Positions 39,009 through 51,634 of a DNA stretch of 64,000 nucleotides are shown one piece after another. The notes beneath the pieces are model-generated. The model was not told where the DNA came from. It saw only the letters and a program-made list of their open reading frames with translations, and searched no databases. Origin of the DNA: Kluyvera genomosp. 1. Lineage in GTDB: Bacteria; Pseudomonadota; Gammaproteobacteria; Enterobacterales; Enterobacteriaceae. Numbering within the stretch: the stretch's first letter is position 1; the number at the start of each line of letters is the position of its first letter. A program made the position numbers and the translations under genes. Where the stretch lies: assembly GCF_001266615.1 (NCBI RefSeq), contig NZ_LGHZ01000005.1, positions 62,001 through 126,000 on the forward strand. Reading direction: 5' to 3'.

Positions 39009-40508
39009 CAGCCAGCCGGTGACGCTCTCCCAGTACTGCTGCTCTTTCTCCAGATCGAGCAGTACCAGCGCGTTCTGGGAAAACCAATCGTATGGGAAAC
39101 AGAGCGTCCAGTGGTTAGCCTCAGTGGTCAGCTTCAACGTTGGCGGCGTTGTGGTCGCCTGCCGCTGATTGTTCAATAGCACGCCCAGGCGCAAGAGCTG
39201 AATCATTGGCAGGAACTGCTTCTTCTTGAATAGCGTGAAGCGTGGCAGTTCATCAAGCTTGATGGCTTTGCGATGGAAGCGCACCAGCGTTGCCATCAGG
39301 TATTGTTGCTCCTGATTAAAGCCGGGCAGGTCGCTGTTTTGCAGAATATAGGCCGAATGACGGTGCATCCCGCTGTGGTTAATGTTCAGCCCCACTTCAT
39401 GCAGCATGGATGCCCACTTCAACAGCGCGGTCAACTGTGGGTTACCCAATTTTGGATTCTGCTCCAGCCATTGCTCGTAGATATGCGTAGTGGTTTCCAG
39501 AACTCGCTGTGCCTGCTCACGATCGATGTTGTACTGGTTTGCCAGGCTTTGCGCTGTACGGCTACGGACGTCCTGATGACGGAAGCGGCCTTCCATTTCA
39601 TACAGTACGCCTTCACGCAGCGCGCCGTCTGAAAGACGCAGCTCTTTAATGCCTAGTGCGTCAAACACGCCGCAGAGAATAGCCAGCCCCGGTACGAAGA
39701 CGTATTTACGCTCTTCAGAAAGGCCTGGCAGACTGAGTGAGTTGAAGTTTTTACTCTTCAGCACTTCTTCAACCAGCATTTCGAGGCGCTCAGGAGTGAT
39801 AAAACCGTCCTTCTCGCCCATTGCTAGCAGCACTTCATGGGCCGCTTTAATGGTGCCGGAAGCCCCCATCGCCACATTCCAGCCCTGAATGCGGTACTGC
39901 CATGCCAGCGTTTCCAGCTTCTGTACTGCTGCAAGGCGTGCGCGCTGGAAGTTTTCCCGGTTGATGGTACCAGCGAGGAAGAACTGCTGGCCGAAGCTCA
40001 CGCAGCCCATACGACGACTTTCAACCAACATCGGTTCGAAGTCTTCGCCGATGACCAGTTCGGTAGAACCGCCGCCGATATCAATGACCAGCTTGCGGCC
40101 TTTTTCCGGCTGTGTGTGCTCAACGCCCATAAAGATCAGACGCGCTTCCTCATTCCCGGAAATGATTTCAATTGGGTAGGGGATAACTTTTTCCGCGCGC
40201 TTCAAAAACTCGGTGGCGTTTACCGCCTGACGTAACGAGTGCGTGCCGACGATACAGACGCTGGAGGCGGAGAAGCCTTGCAGTCGCTCGGCAAACAGCG
40301 ACAGGCAGCTTAGACCACGTTCCATTGCATCTTCGCTCAGCATGTTGTTCTCATCCAGACCATCGGCCAGATGAACGCGCTGTTTCAGACGGCCGATAAT
40401 CTGCATGGCGCCATCAACCACGCGTGCGATGACCATATGAAAACTGTTTGAACCAAGATCAACCGCCGCAAACTCCTGCGGCCGGGGTGCTTTGCTTTTT
40501 ATTGGCAT
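38961..40508 (-). CDS. ppx: Exopolyphosphatase
   Basis: The 515-residue enzyme cuts phosphate from the ends of polyphosphate (and can hydrolyse pppGpp). The ASKHA-fold phosphate loops are seen: [13 protein letters not shown] near residue 17 and [13 protein letters not shown] near 143. The Glu between them (in [12 protein letters not shown]) is the catalytic base region. The C-terminal half is HD-like ([21 protein letters not shown]). It starts three bases after the ppk stop, so the two genes make one operon that sets polyphosphate levels. Its 3' end runs into pdeF. Confidence 0.97.
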   Translation of the reverse strand: MPIKSKAPRPQEFAAVDLGSNSFHMVIARVVDGAMQIIGRLKQRVHLADGLDENNMLSEDAMERGLSCLSLFAERLQGFSASSVCIVGTHSLRQAVNATEFLKRAEKVIPYPIEIISGNEEARLIFMGVEHTQPEKGRKLVIDIGGGSTELVIGEDFEPMLVESRRMGCVSFGQQFFLAGTINRENFQRARLAAVQKLETLAWQYRIQGWNVAMGASGTIKAAHEVLLAMGEKDGFITPERLEMLVEEVLKSKNFNSLSLPGLSEERKYVFVPGLAILCGVFDALGIKELRLSDGALREGVLYEMEGRFRHQDVRSRTAQSLANQYNIDREQAQRVLETTTHIYEQWLEQNPKLGNPQLTALLKWASMLHEVGLNINHSGMHRHSAYILQNSDLPGFNQEQQYLMATLVRFHRKAIKLDELPRFTLFKKKQFLPMIQLLRLGVLLNNQRQATTTPPTLKLTTEANHWTLCFPYDWFSQNALVLLDLEKEQQYWESVTGWLLKITEERAPDEVVAA

Positions 40509-40511
40509 AGG

Positions 40512-42572
40512 TTAGTCAGGCTGTTCAAGTGATTTGAGATAATCGTAGATCGCTTGCTGCGCGCGGACTTTACGTCGGTTACCACGCGGTACATAGCGAT
40601 TACTCAGTTCTTTATCGACATAACGGGCTTTTACCGTGTCGCTAAACAGGATATCGATAATATCGAGGATCCGTTGTTTGAGACGCGGGTCGAGTAGCGG
40701 TGCTGCGACTTCAATACGGTAATCAATATTACGGGTCATCCAGTCAGCGGAGGAGAGATACACGCGTTTATCGCCGCCGTTATCAAAAATATAGATCCTG
40801 TCGTGCTCAAGGAAACGGTCAACGATGCTGATCACACGAATATTATCGCTGATCCCTTCTAATTCGGGAATCAGAGAGCACATTCCGCGGATCAATAGGT
40901 TCACCTGCACGCCGGAACTGGATGCGGCATACAGGCGATCGACCAGCCCTTTATCCACCAGGTTGTTGAGCTTAAGGGTTATCCCCGCCGCTAACCCGTT
41001 CTGGGCATTGGCAATTTCCTGGTCAATCATGCTGTACAGTAGACGACGGGAGTTTTGCGGCGACACCAGCAGGTAGTCGAAGCTCACCGGACGGTACGGG
41101 TTTTCGATAAAGTTAAATACCCGGCGCACTTCGTTGGTAATGCGTGCATCGGCGGTTAACAGAGAATAGTCGGTATAGATACGGGCGGTTTTTTCGTTAA
41201 AGTTACCGGTACCGATGTGGGCATAGCGCACCACGTCGTCACCTTCTTTACGCGAAACCAGGAACAGCTTAGCGTGAATTTTTAGCCCTGGTGCCGAGAA
41301 GATTACGTGCACGCCAGCCTCGGTGAGGCGCTTCGCCCAATGAATGTTTGCCGCCTCATCAAAGCGCGCCTGCAGCTCAACCACCACGGTCACTTTCTTG
41401 CCGTTATGGGCGGCATGAATCATGGCATCGATAATCCGCGAATCTTTGGCGACGCGATAGATATTGATTTTGATGGCCAGCACGTTTGGATCGAACGAAG
41501 CCTGGCGCAGCAGTTCCAGTACGTGCTCAAAAGTGTGGTACGGATAGTAGAGCAGCACATCGCGTTCGCGAATAGCATCAAAGCCGTTGCGGAATTTATC
41601 AAACCAGACATGACGCAGTCGTGGCATCGGTTTGTTGACCAGGTTGGCTTTGCCGACGTTCGGGAAGCCAATAAAGTCTTTAAAGTTGTGGTAGCGGCCG
41701 CCAGGCACGATGGAGTCATAGCGCGAGATAGTAAGTTTTTTGCGCAGCATTTCGACCATCGCATCGGGCATATCGCGCTGATAAACGAAGCGTACCGGCT
41801 CGGCGGTCAGACGCTGCTTGAGGCTTGAGGACATCAGCTCCATCAGACTCGATTCCATTTCGTGCACCAGATCGTACTCGGCGTCGCGGGTCATCTTCAT
41901 CGAGTAGGCATTCAGGGCATCGTAGTCGAAGAAGCCTTTAAAGATATCATCCAGACAGTAGCGCAGGATGTTATCCAACAGGATCATTGGCTTACGGCGA
42001 CGCGGCGTTTCCGGCGGCAGATTGACAAAGCGCGGTACTTTATCCGACGGGATTTCCAGCAGCGCATAGTTAATTTCATCGCCGCGAATAATTTCCACCG
42101 CCAGGTAGGTGTAATCGTCCTTCAGGAACTGCACCAAATCGGTTTCCCGGTTCAGCAGAATTGGGGTGATATGCTGGCGTAAATGTTGTTTGAAATAGTG
42201 GCGCAGCCAGCCTTGTTGGTTAACGGAAAGCTGACGTTCGTTAATCAGAAAGATTTGGTTGCGTGCCATTTCCAGCAGCAGTTCGTTGTACAGGCCATCA
42301 AACTCCTGATCGGCTTTCAGCACGCGTGCCTGAATCCGGCTCAAAAGGTGGCGGGAATGTGTGGTCACACCCTGTTCTTCGCTAATGATAATCCGCCGCT
42401 TAAGTTCAGCGAAGCGGACCTTATAGAACTCGTCGAGGTTGTTGGAGTAAATTCCCAGAAAACGCATACGCTCAATCAGCGGATTGCTTTTGTCTGCCGC
42501 TTCCTGAAGGACGCGCTCGTTGAATGACAACCAGCTTAGTTCTTTTTCGATGTACAGTTTTTCCTGACCCAT
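40512..42572 (-). CDS. ppk: Polyphosphate kinase 1
   Basis: The 686-residue membrane-associated enzyme makes polyphosphate from the gamma phosphate of ATP. It has the four-domain PPK1 layout: an N-terminal domain ([17 protein letters not shown]), a head domain, and two phospholipase-D-like catalytic domains. The autophosphorylated histidine lies in the [14 protein letters not shown] stretch, and a second conserved His is in [15 protein letters not shown]. It is transcribed leftwards from the gap at 42573-42824 and is followed by ppx. Confidence 0.97.
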   Translation of the reverse strand: MGQEKLYIEKELSWLSFNERVLQEAADKSNPLIERMRFLGIYSNNLDEFYKVRFAELKRRIIISEEQGVTTHSRHLLSRIQARVLKADQEFDGLYNELLLEMARNQIFLINERQLSVNQQGWLRHYFKQHLRQHITPILLNRETDLVQFLKDDYTYLAVEIIRGDEINYALLEIPSDKVPRFVNLPPETPRRRKPMILLDNILRYCLDDIFKGFFDYDALNAYSMKMTRDAEYDLVHEMESSLMELMSSSLKQRLTAEPVRFVYQRDMPDAMVEMLRKKLTISRYDSIVPGGRYHNFKDFIGFPNVGKANLVNKPMPRLRHVWFDKFRNGFDAIRERDVLLYYPYHTFEHVLELLRQASFDPNVLAIKINIYRVAKDSRIIDAMIHAAHNGKKVTVVVELQARFDEAANIHWAKRLTEAGVHVIFSAPGLKIHAKLFLVSRKEGDDVVRYAHIGTGNFNEKTARIYTDYSLLTADARITNEVRRVFNFIENPYRPVSFDYLLVSPQNSRRLLYSMIDQEIANAQNGLAAGITLKLNNLVDKGLVDRLYAASSSGVQVNLLIRGMCSLIPELEGISDNIRVISIVDRFLEHDRIYIFDNGGDKRVYLSSADWMTRNIDYRIEVAAPLLDPRLKQRILDIIDILFSDTVKARYVDKELSNRYVPRGNRRKVRAQQAIYDYLKSLEQPD

Positions 42573-42774
42573 TACTACTCACACTCCGGTTTGTTCACGG
42601 GACGCGGCAAAGTCGTCTCACTGTTTATATTGCTAGCTTTGCCGGACGATGTCCAACTGTGTCAGCTAAGTATGACAGTTATCCTATTTTCCATGAGAAA
42701 ATATTCATTATTCTTTTTGATATCTAAGTCTTTTTTACCGATTTCACTAACGCTAAATGGGCAGATTACGGGCA

Positions 42775-42800
42775 TAAAAAAGAGGGCCATAGTGGCCCTC
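42775..42800 (-). terminator. Terminator after purN
   Basis: On the minus strand the stem gagggcca/tggccctc (42782-42800) is followed by six T residues (42776-42781), ending the leftward purMN message before the ppk promoter region. Confidence 0.85.
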
Positions 42801-42824
42801 CTGAAATCGTGTATCGGTGCGATG

Positions 42825-43466
42825 TTATTCGTCCGCCGCGTAGCCAGCTGGGGGCAGCCTGACGCCGTCCATCCATGCATGATTATCCTGCATTTTCAGC
42901 CGCCCTTCGAGGAACCAGCCCACCACCAGCGGGTAGATAGCATGTTCCTGAACCTGCACTCGCGAGGTGATTTCGTCTTCGTCGTCACCGTCGAAAACCG
43001 GCACTTTGGCCTGTAAAATCACCGGCCCGCCGTCCAGTTCTTCAGTGACAAAATGCACCGAAGTACCGTGTTCGGTATCGCCGTTTTCCAATGCCTGACG
43101 ATGGGTGTTCAGCCCAGGATATTTTGGTAGCAGGGAAGGGTGAATGTTGAGCAATTTACCCTGATAGTGCTGAACAAAATCGGCGCTAAGAATGCGCATA
43201 TAACCCGCCAGCACCACAACATCGGGGGCATAAGCGTCGATTTCATGCATCAACTCGCGGTCGAAGGCTTCCCGGCTGGCAAACTGGCTAGCCGCCAGCG
43301 CATGCTGAGGGATACCGGCTTCACGCGCACGCTCAAGACCGAACGCATCGGCCTTATTGCTGAAAACCGCCCGAATGGTGCCATTAATCCTTTTTTGCTC
43401 ACAGGCGTCGATAATTGCCTGTAAATTGCTGCCGTTGCCGGAAATCAGCACCACGATGTTTTTCAT
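42825..43466 (-). CDS. purN: Phosphoribosylglycinamide formyltransferase
   Basis: The 213-residue enzyme moves a formyl group from 10-formyl-THF to GAR in purine synthesis. The N-terminal MKNIVVLISGNGSNLQAIIDA has the phosphate-binding loop; HPSLLPKYPG has the catalytic His, with the partner Asn in the upstream AGYMRILSADFVQHY region and the catalytic Asp in the GTSVHFVTEELDGGPVI stretch. Its ATG abuts the purM TAA directly, so the two genes are translationally linked. A strong terminator follows. Confidence 0.97.
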   Translation of the reverse strand: MKNIVVLISGNGSNLQAIIDACEQKRINGTIRAVFSNKADAFGLERAREAGIPQHALAASQFASREAFDRELMHEIDAYAPDVVVLAGYMRILSADFVQHYQGKLLNIHPSLLPKYPGLNTHRQALENGDTEHGTSVHFVTEELDGGPVILQAKVPVFDGDDEDEITSRVQVQEHAIYPLVVGWFLEGRLKMQDNHAWMDGVRLPPAGYAADE

Positions 43467-44579
<1,113 letters not shown>

Positions 44580-44662
44580 CTATTCTGCACCCATTTTTTA
44601 ACACCTGATTTTTACGCCTTTTCAGTCAGTAAATCGGTCAAATATGATACTGCTCACGAAAA

Positions 44663-44676
44663 TGAAACCGGGTACA
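44663..44676. promoter_or_regulatory. AscG-like operator, upstream copy
   Basis: TGAAACCGGGTACA matches the AscG-type operator TGAAACCGGTTTCA at 12 of 14 positions. It lies 57 bases before a stronger copy. Confidence 0.45.
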
Positions 44677-44719
44677 TCCTTGTCCTTGCATCCACCGCAC
44701 AGAATCCACATCATATGAC

Positions 44720-44733
44720 TGAAACCGGTTTCT
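44720..44733. promoter_or_regulatory. AscG-like operator, downstream copy
   Basis: TGAAACCGGTTTCT contains the perfect 12-base palindrome GAAACCGGTTTC and matches the AscG-type operator at 13 of 14 positions. It lies about 60 bases before the bglK start, where a LacI-family repressor would block the promoter or early transcription. Confidence 0.6.
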
Positions 44734-44792
44734 GTTTTTTGTTACAGATGCCCAACTCATTGAATAGCATGCGGCCAGAAGGGATGAATGGA

Positions 44793-45671
44793 ATGAAAAT
44801 CGCTGCCTTTGATATTGGTGGTACGGCGTTAAAAATGGGTGTAGTGGACAGCAACGGCGAACTGCTGGAAAAGGGAAAGCAGCCCATCAGCGAGAGCGAT
44901 GGGGAGCAAATACTTGCCGCCATTGAAGCCTGGATTGCCGCTCACCCTGAATGTACCGGCGTCGCCATTAGCGCTCCGGGCTACGTTAACCCGCACACCG
45001 GTTTTATCGAAATGGGTGGGGCGATTCGCCGCTTCGACAACTTCGCCATTAAAGAATGGCTCGAAGCGCGCTGCGGTTTACCGGTTGCCATTGAAAATGA
45101 CGCCAACTGTGTGCTGCTGGCCGAACGCTGGCAGGGCAAGGCGGCTGAAATGGCAAACTTCCTGGTACTCACTATCGGTACGGGTATTGGTGGCGCGATT
45201 TTCTGTAATGACCAACTGGTACACGGCGCGCGCTTTCGCGCCGGTGAATTTGGCTATATGCAAACCTCACGCCCCGGCGGTCGCGATGTGCGCCGCTACA
45301 CCATGAACGAAAACTGTACTCTGCGCGTTTTGCGCTATCGCTACGCGCAGCACTTGGGCAAACCGCTGGACGACGTGACTGGCGAAGAAATTTTCGACGG
45401 TTTTGATGCAGGGGATGCTGTTTGCCAGCGATTGGTGGCGGAGTTTTTCAACGGCCTTGGCACCGGACTCTACAACCTGGTCAATCTGTTTGACCCACAA
45501 ACCATTCTCATCGGCGGCGGCATCGTTGAACGCCCCGGTTTTCTGGCACTCATGCGTGAGCATCTGGCCTGGTTTGGCATCGCCGACTACATCGATACGG
45601 TCAGCCACGGTAATGACGCCGGGCTGATTGGCGCGGTTTATCATTTCAATCAGCAATACTCGCAGCGATAA
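44793..45671 (+). CDS. bglK: Beta-glucoside kinase, ROK family
   Basis: The 292-residue protein is a close relative of Klebsiella pneumoniae BglK, which phosphorylates cellobiose and other beta-glucosides at C6 with ATP. The ROK ATP loop DIGGTALKMG is at the N-terminus; MGGAIRRFDNFAIKEWLE, IENDANCVLLAERWQGKA and TIGTGIGGAIF are conserved with that protein, as is HGNDAGLIGAVYHFNQ at the end. The frame is open from 44715, but the ATG at 44793 with AAGGG upstream gives the family N-terminus MKIAAFDIGG. It heads the bglK-bglB pair, which lies between purM and upp, where E. coli has nothing comparable. Confidence 0.9.
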   Translation: MKIAAFDIGGTALKMGVVDSNGELLEKGKQPISESDGEQILAAIEAWIAAHPECTGVAISAPGYVNPHTGFIEMGGAIRRFDNFAIKEWLEARCGLPVAIENDANCVLLAERWQGKAAEMANFLVLTIGTGIGGAIFCNDQLVHGARFRAGEFGYMQTSRPGGRDVRRYTMNENCTLRVLRYRYAQHLGKPLDDVTGEEIFDGFDAGDAVCQRLVAEFFNGLGTGLYNLVNLFDPQTILIGGGIVERPGFLALMREHLAWFGIADYIDTVSHGNDAGLIGAVYHFNQQYSQR

Positions 45672-45683
45672 CTTACTGATTAA

Positions 45684-47126
<1,443 letters not shown>

Positions 47127-47146
47127 CTCTCTGAATATGAAAAGTA

Positions 47147-47175
47147 AAACCCCGCTTGTCGGGGTTTATTTTTAT
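47147..47175 (+). terminator. Terminator after bglB
   Basis: The stem aaacccc/ggggttt around gcttgtc is followed by a T-rich stretch, ending the bglK-bglB message before upp. Confidence 0.8.
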
Positions 47176-47262
47176 CCTGACTTATACTTTCAGCAGCCCC
47201 ATTCGCCGCTTTGATTGATCCTGGTCAAGCATCATGGGTATGGCGTCATCAAAAAAAAGCGG

Positions 47263-47268
47263 TATAAT
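47263..47268 (+). promoter_or_regulatory. Candidate -10 box for upp
   Basis: A perfect TATAAT lies 45 bases before the upp ATG; no clear -35 is seen. Confidence 0.5.
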
Positions 47269-47312
47269 CCGGCGATTTTTTTTGTGGCTGCCCCATTCAA
47301 AGGAGAAAGAGA

Positions 47313-47939
47313 ATGAAGATTGTGGAAGTTAAACACCCACTCGTCAAACACAAGCTGGGCCTGATGCGCGAGAACGACATCAGCACCAAACGCTTCCGTG
47401 AACTCGCCTCCGAAGTCGGTAGCCTGCTGACTTATGAAGCCACCGCCGGTCTGGAAACCGAAAAAGTGACTATCGAAGGCTGGAACGGCCCGGTAGAAAT
47501 CGACCAGATCAAAGGTAAGAAAATTACCGTTGTGCCAATCCTGCGCGCAGGCCTGGGCATGATGGACGGCGTACTGGAAAATGTTCCAAGCGCGCGTATC
47601 AGCGTTGTCGGCATGTACCGCGACGAAGAAACCCTGGAGCCGGTACCTTACTTCCAGAAACTGGTTTCCAACATTGATGAGCGCATGGCGCTGATCGTTG
47701 ACCCAATGCTGGCAACCGGCGGTTCCGTTATCGCCACTATCGACCTGCTGAAAAAAGCGGGCTGCTCCAGCATCAAAGTGCTGGTACTGGTTGCGGCACC
47801 GGAAGGTATCGCAGCGCTGGAGAAAGCGCATCCGGATATCGAACTGTATACTGCGTCAATTGACCAGGGCCTCAACGAGCACGGATACATTATTCCGGGA
47901 CTCGGCGATGCCGGTGATAAGATCTTTGGTACTAAGTAA
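47313..47939 (+). CDS. upp: Uracil phosphoribosyltransferase
   Basis: The 208-residue enzyme salvages uracil to UMP with PRPP. The PRPP-binding loop [17 protein letters not shown] and the uracil-binding tail [17 protein letters not shown] are seen. The length equals that of E. coli Upp. A terminator-like hairpin lies between it and uraA, the matching uracil permease, and the two form the upp-uraA salvage unit. Confidence 0.98.
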   Translation: MKIVEVKHPLVKHKLGLMRENDISTKRFRELASEVGSLLTYEATAGLETEKVTIEGWNGPVEIDQIKGKKITVVPILRAGLGMMDGVLENVPSARISVVGMYRDEETLEPVPYFQKLVSNIDERMALIVDPMLATGGSVIATIDLLKKAGCSSIKVLVLVAAPEGIAALEKAHPDIELYTASIDQGLNEHGYIIPGLGDAGDKIFGTK

Positions 47940-47955
47940 ACGAAAAAATAAAAAG

Positions 47956-47983
47956 AGCCGACTTTGAGAGTCGGCTTTTTTTT
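47956..47983 (+). terminator. Terminator between upp and uraA
   Basis: The stem agccgact/agtcggct with the loop ttgag is followed by at least seven T residues. uraA starts about 45 bases later, so it is either read through or has its own promoter. Confidence 0.85.
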
Positions 47984-48027
47984 GAATAAAAACAACTGGG
48001 CTAACTACACAACAGAGGAAACACACC

Positions 48028-49317
48028 ATGACGCGCCGTGCCATTGGGGTAAGTGAAAGACCACCGCTTTTACAAACTATCCCGCTTAGCTTGCAGCATT
48101 TATTTGCCATGTTTGGCGCAACCGTGCTGGTGCCGGTTCTCTTCCACATTAACCCGGCTACCGTGCTGCTGTTTAACGGCCTCGGTACGCTGCTGTATCT
48201 GTTTATTTGTAAAGGTAAAATCCCGGCTTATCTGGGCTCAAGTTTTGCCTTTATCTCTCCGGTATTGCTGCTGTTACCGTTGGGCTACGAAGTGGCGCTG
48301 GGCGGCTTTATTATGTGCGGCGTGCTGTTCTGTTTGGTCTCCTTCATTGTGAAAAAAGCCGGTACCGGCTGGCTGGATGTGATGTTCCCTCCGGCGGCGA
48401 TGGGCGCAATCGTTGCCGTTATCGGTCTGGAGCTGGCGGGCGTTGCGGCGAATATGGCCGGCTTGCTGCCACCAGATGGTCAATCTGCTGATTCCAAAAC
48501 CATCATCATTTCTCTGGTCACGCTGGGCGTAACCGTTTTTGGCTCCGTCCTGTTCCGTGGCTTCCTGGCGATCATCCCGATTCTCATCGGTGTTCTGGTT
48601 GGTTACGCGCTCTCCTTCGTGATGGGTGTCGTCGATACCACTCCAATCGCCGAAGCGCACTGGTTCGCGCTGCCAACCTTCTACACTCCACGCTTTGAGT
48701 GGTTTGCTATCTTCACCATTCTCCCTGCAGCGCTGGTGGTCATTGCTGAACACGTCGGTCACCTGGTGGTGACGGCGAATATCGTGAAGAAAGATCTGAT
48801 TCGCGACCCGGGCTTGCACCGTTCGATGTTTGCTAACGGCCTGTCCACCGTGATTTCCGGTTTCTTCGGCTCTACGCCAAACACCACCTACGGTGAGAAT
48901 ATCGGCGTGATGGCGATTACCCGCGTGTACAGCACCTGGGTTATCGGTGGTGCGGCGATTATCGCGATTCTGCTCTCCTGCGTCGGTAAGCTGGCGGCGG
49001 CTATCCAGATTATTCCACTGCCGGTCATGGGCGGCGTTTCTCTGCTGCTGTACGGTGTGATTGGTGCATCCGGTATCCGTGTGCTGATCGAATCGAAAGT
49101 GGATTACAGCAAAGCGCAGAACCTGATCCTGACCTCCGTCATTTTGATTATCGGCGTGAGTGGGGCGAAGGTGCACATTGGTGCCGCGGAGCTGAAAGGC
49201 ATGGCGCTGGCGACCATCGTCGGGATCTGCTTGAGCCTGGTCTTCAAGCTGATTAGTGTACTGCGCCCGGAAGAAGTGGTGCTGGATGCTGAAGATAGCG
49301 ATCAAACTACCCATTGA
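48028..49317 (+). CDS. uraA: Uracil:proton symporter
   Basis: The 429-residue inner-membrane protein is an NCS2-family nucleobase transporter with about fourteen hydrophobic segments in two inverted repeats. The conserved substrate-site stretches ALVVIAEHVGHLVVTANI and FFGSTPNTTYGENIGVMAITR are seen; the Glu of each is expected to bind uracil or protons. It brings in uracil that Upp then traps as UMP. The N-terminus MTRRAIGVSERPPLLQTIPLSLQ is usual. Confidence 0.97.
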   Translation: MTRRAIGVSERPPLLQTIPLSLQHLFAMFGATVLVPVLFHINPATVLLFNGLGTLLYLFICKGKIPAYLGSSFAFISPVLLLLPLGYEVALGGFIMCGVLFCLVSFIVKKAGTGWLDVMFPPAAMGAIVAVIGLELAGVAANMAGLLPPDGQSADSKTIIISLVTLGVTVFGSVLFRGFLAIIPILIGVLVGYALSFVMGVVDTTPIAEAHWFALPTFYTPRFEWFAIFTILPAALVVIAEHVGHLVVTANIVKKDLIRDPGLHRSMFANGLSTVISGFFGSTPNTTYGENIGVMAITRVYSTWVIGGAAIIAILLSCVGKLAAAIQIIPLPVMGGVSLLLYGVIGASGIRVLIESKVDYSKAQNLILTSVILIIGVSGAKVHIGAAELKGMALATIVGICLSLVFKLISVLRPEEVVLDAEDSDQTTH

Positions 49318-49325
49318 TCCTAAAG

Positions 49326-49350
49326 CCGGGCGGGATCGCCGCCCGGTTCT
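49326..49350 (+). terminator. Terminator after uraA
   Basis: The stem ccgggcgg/ccgcccgg with the loop gatcg is followed by ttct, nine bases after the uraA stop. Confidence 0.65.
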
Positions 49351-49412
49351 CTAGACGCTTATTTCTGTGTTAAACTCACCGGGTTTTTTCGTAAGCCCAT
49401 GTTGAGGTCTCT

Positions 49413-50114
49413 CTGAACGCACCGGCACAGCTCTCTTTGCCACTTTATCTTCCCGATGATGAAACTTTCGCGAGTTTCTGGCCGGGTGATAACCCCTCTT
49501 TACTTGCAGCCGTACAAAACGTATTGCGACAGGAACACAGCGGATACATCTATATCTGGTCGCGTGAAGGCGCTGGCCGCAGCCACCTGCTGCATGCTGC
49601 CTGTGCCGAACTGTCTCAGCGCGGTGATGCGGTAGGCTATGTACCGCTGGATAAGCGCACCTGGTTTGTGCCGGAGGTACTTGATGGGATGGAGCAGCTT
49701 TCTTTGGTGTGCATCGACAATATCGAATGTGTCGCCGGTGATGAGCTGTGGGAGATGGCAATTTTCAATCTGTATAACCGGATCCTCGAATCGGGCAATA
49801 CGCGGTTATTGATAACCGGCGATCGGCCGCCGCGCCAGCTTAATCTGGGCCTGCCCGATCTGGCTTCTCGCCTCGATTGGGGACAGATTTATAAGCTTCA
49901 GCCGCTATCGGACGAAGATAAGCTGCAAGCGTTACAGCTACGTGCGCGCCTGCGAGGGTTCGAAATGCCGGAAGACGTGTGCCGTTTTCTGCTTAAGCGC
50001 CTGGATCGTGAAATGCGTACGCTGTTCTTAACGCTCGATCAGCTCGATCACGCTTCCATTACCGCTCAGCGCAAACTGACTATTCCATTTGTGAAAGAGA
50101 TCCTTAAGCTCTAG
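49413..50114 (+). CDS. hda: DnaA-regulatory inactivator Hda
   Basis: The 233-residue AAA+ protein works with the DNA-bound beta clamp to make DnaA hydrolyse its ATP after initiation (RIDA), preventing re-initiation. The ATP-binding stretch is [18 protein letters not shown] (a P-loop of the DnaA type), the Walker B region is LVCIDNIE, and the arginine finger lies in LASRLDWG. The clamp-binding motif QLSLPL is only present if translation starts at the CTG at 49413, which gives the family's 233 residues; an ATG-only start would lose it. E. coli hda is also known to start at CUG. A terminator with REP-like sequence follows. Confidence 0.93.
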   Translation: MNAPAQLSLPLYLPDDETFASFWPGDNPSLLAAVQNVLRQEHSGYIYIWSREGAGRSHLLHAACAELSQRGDAVGYVPLDKRTWFVPEVLDGMEQLSLVCIDNIECVAGDELWEMAIFNLYNRILESGNTRLLITGDRPPRQLNLGLPDLASRLDWGQIYKLQPLSDEDKLQALQLRARLRGFEMPEDVCRFLLKRLDREMRTLFLTLDQLDHASITAQRKLTIPFVKEILKL

Positions 50115-50121
50115 TACGCGA

Positions 50122-50156
50122 AAAGGCCTGATAAGCGTGATCCCCATCAGGCCTTT
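50122..50156. terminator. Convergent terminator (REP-like) hda / M17 peptidase
   Basis: The arms aaaggcctgat and atcaggccttt form an 11-base perfect stem; the core GCCTGATAAGCG...ATCAGGC resembles a REP unit. It serves both convergent genes. Confidence 0.75.
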
Positions 50157-50173
50157 CGTCATAACGCGATACC

Positions 50174-51631
50174 TTATTCTTCCATCGCCAAATCGTTTAA
50201 CAGATGCTGCATCAGCAGTGGAATGGGTCTGCCAGACGCGACGCTTTTCCCGCCTTCTCGCCACAGCGCCGTGCCGCTGACATCAAGATGTGCCCATGGA
50301 ATATTGGCCGGACAGAAGTGGTGCAATAGCCACGCGGCAGACGCGCTGATTGCCGCATTATTGGTTGGCGTGTTGCACAAATCGGCAATGGCGCTTTCGG
50401 TTTGTTTTTTCAGTCGCGCATCCAGCGGCAGCGACCACACTTCATCACCGCTCTGTTCTCCGGCGACGGTCAGGACGCTTCGCAGTGCGTTGTCCTGCGT
50501 CATCAACCCGCTCAATTCGTAACCCAGCGCTTTGACGACGGCACCGGTTAAGGTGGCTAAATCAATGATGTAGCGCGTCTGCTCATGGCGCTGACTGGCC
50601 CAGGCAATGGCGTCTGAGAGCACCAGTCGACCTTCGGCATCGGTGTTGTTGATCTCTACCGTCATGCCGTTACAAGCGCGAGCCACGCTACCCGGCTGCA
50701 TGGCGTCAGGCCCGATAGCATTTTCCGCCAGCGCCAGCACGCCCATGACGCGCACTGGCAAACTTAGCTCGGCAATACTCAGCATCAGCCCAAGTACGTT
50801 GGCCGCGCCGCACATGTCGTACTTCATGGTGTACATGCCCGCGCCTTCTTTCAGCCACAGCCCGCCGGTATCGAAGGTTACACCTTTACCGACGTAGCTA
50901 CGTACTGGGCCGCTGCTGGCTCCATCGTAATGAATTGCCAGTAGACGAGGCGGGCGGTTTGCGCCTTTACCTACCGCATACAGAAGACCAAGGCCTTGTT
51001 CAACAATGGCGTGTTCATCCAGCACCTCACAGCGCAGGCTAGGGAAGGCGGCACACAGCCGCTGAGCTTCCTCCACCACAAACTGTGGTGTGCACTGTTC
51101 AGAGGGGATATCCGCCAGCCGACGTGCCGCAACCATGCCGTTAGCGATGGCCTGCTGCTGGCTGAAGATGGTCTCCAGACGCGATGCGTCGGTGCCCGCG
51201 CAATAAGCGTTGATACGGCGAAGACGCACGCTGTCGCCAGGCAGTTTTTTTAATCCCAGGTCGGCTAAGTTGTGTGCCTGGTTGAATAAAAAACGCAGCG
51301 TTTTCACCAGTACCGTGTCATTAATATTGGCGCAGTCCAGCAGCACGTCATCACAAACCGGAGTAGCAAACAGTGGGCGCAGATGCGTCAGCAATGAGTC
51401 GGTTAGGCTATCTTGCCATGCGCTCAGTGGGATCAGAGTGATACGCGCAAATGGGCCGCAGCCGAAGTGAGTATCCGCAAGTTTTCCCTGTTCTGCCTGG
51501 GCCGTCATTTCTGCGACAAGTGGGATGTCCTGTAACCGCTTTTCCTCAAACAGGGGGCTGCCGGGGAAGGTGATAAGATGGCCCTGAGCAATGTCGCTGG
51601 ATAGCGACGTGCATAGACGGTAGTTAATCAT
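50174..51631 (-). CDS. M17-family leucyl aminopeptidase
   Basis: The 485-residue protein is a full-length M17 aminopeptidase. The metal- and substrate-binding residues are seen in GKGVTFDTGGLWLK, MKYDMCGAANVLG and [15 protein letters not shown] (the M17 signature). No signal peptide is seen, so it acts in the cytoplasm, trimming N-terminal residues from peptides. It is divergent from PepB (left edge) and is the last gene of a leftward operon with a PTS permease and a glycosylasparaginase-type hydrolase; its ATG comes just three bases after the hydrolase stop and follows GAGGAG. It is not found next to hda in E. coli. Confidence 0.9.
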   Translation of the reverse strand: MINYRLCTSLSSDIAQGHLITFPGSPLFEEKRLQDIPLVAEMTAQAEQGKLADTHFGCGPFARITLIPLSAWQDSLTDSLLTHLRPLFATPVCDDVLLDCANINDTVLVKTLRFLFNQAHNLADLGLKKLPGDSVRLRRINAYCAGTDASRLETIFSQQQAIANGMVAARRLADIPSEQCTPQFVVEEAQRLCAAFPSLRCEVLDEHAIVEQGLGLLYAVGKGANRPPRLLAIHYDGASSGPVRSYVGKGVTFDTGGLWLKEGAGMYTMKYDMCGAANVLGLMLSIAELSLPVRVMGVLALAENAIGPDAMQPGSVARACNGMTVEINNTDAEGRLVLSDAIAWASQRHEQTRYIIDLATLTGAVVKALGYELSGLMTQDNALRSVLTVAGEQSGDEVWSLPLDARLKKQTESAIADLCNTPTNNAAISASAAWLLHHFCPANIPWAHLDVSGTALWREGGKSVASGRPIPLLMQHLLNDLAMEE

Positions 51632-51634
51632 TTT

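Noticed and set aside
42660-42678. PhoB-box-like site upstream of ppk
   Set aside because: The two TGTCA-like units are inverted rather than direct repeats and their spacing is two bases too long, so a PhoB site is not supported, although Pho control of ppk would be plausible.
48274-49314. 346-codon open frame on the minus strand
   Set aside because: It mirrors uraA, is unusually rich in His, Asn, Asp and Gln, and has no ribosome site.
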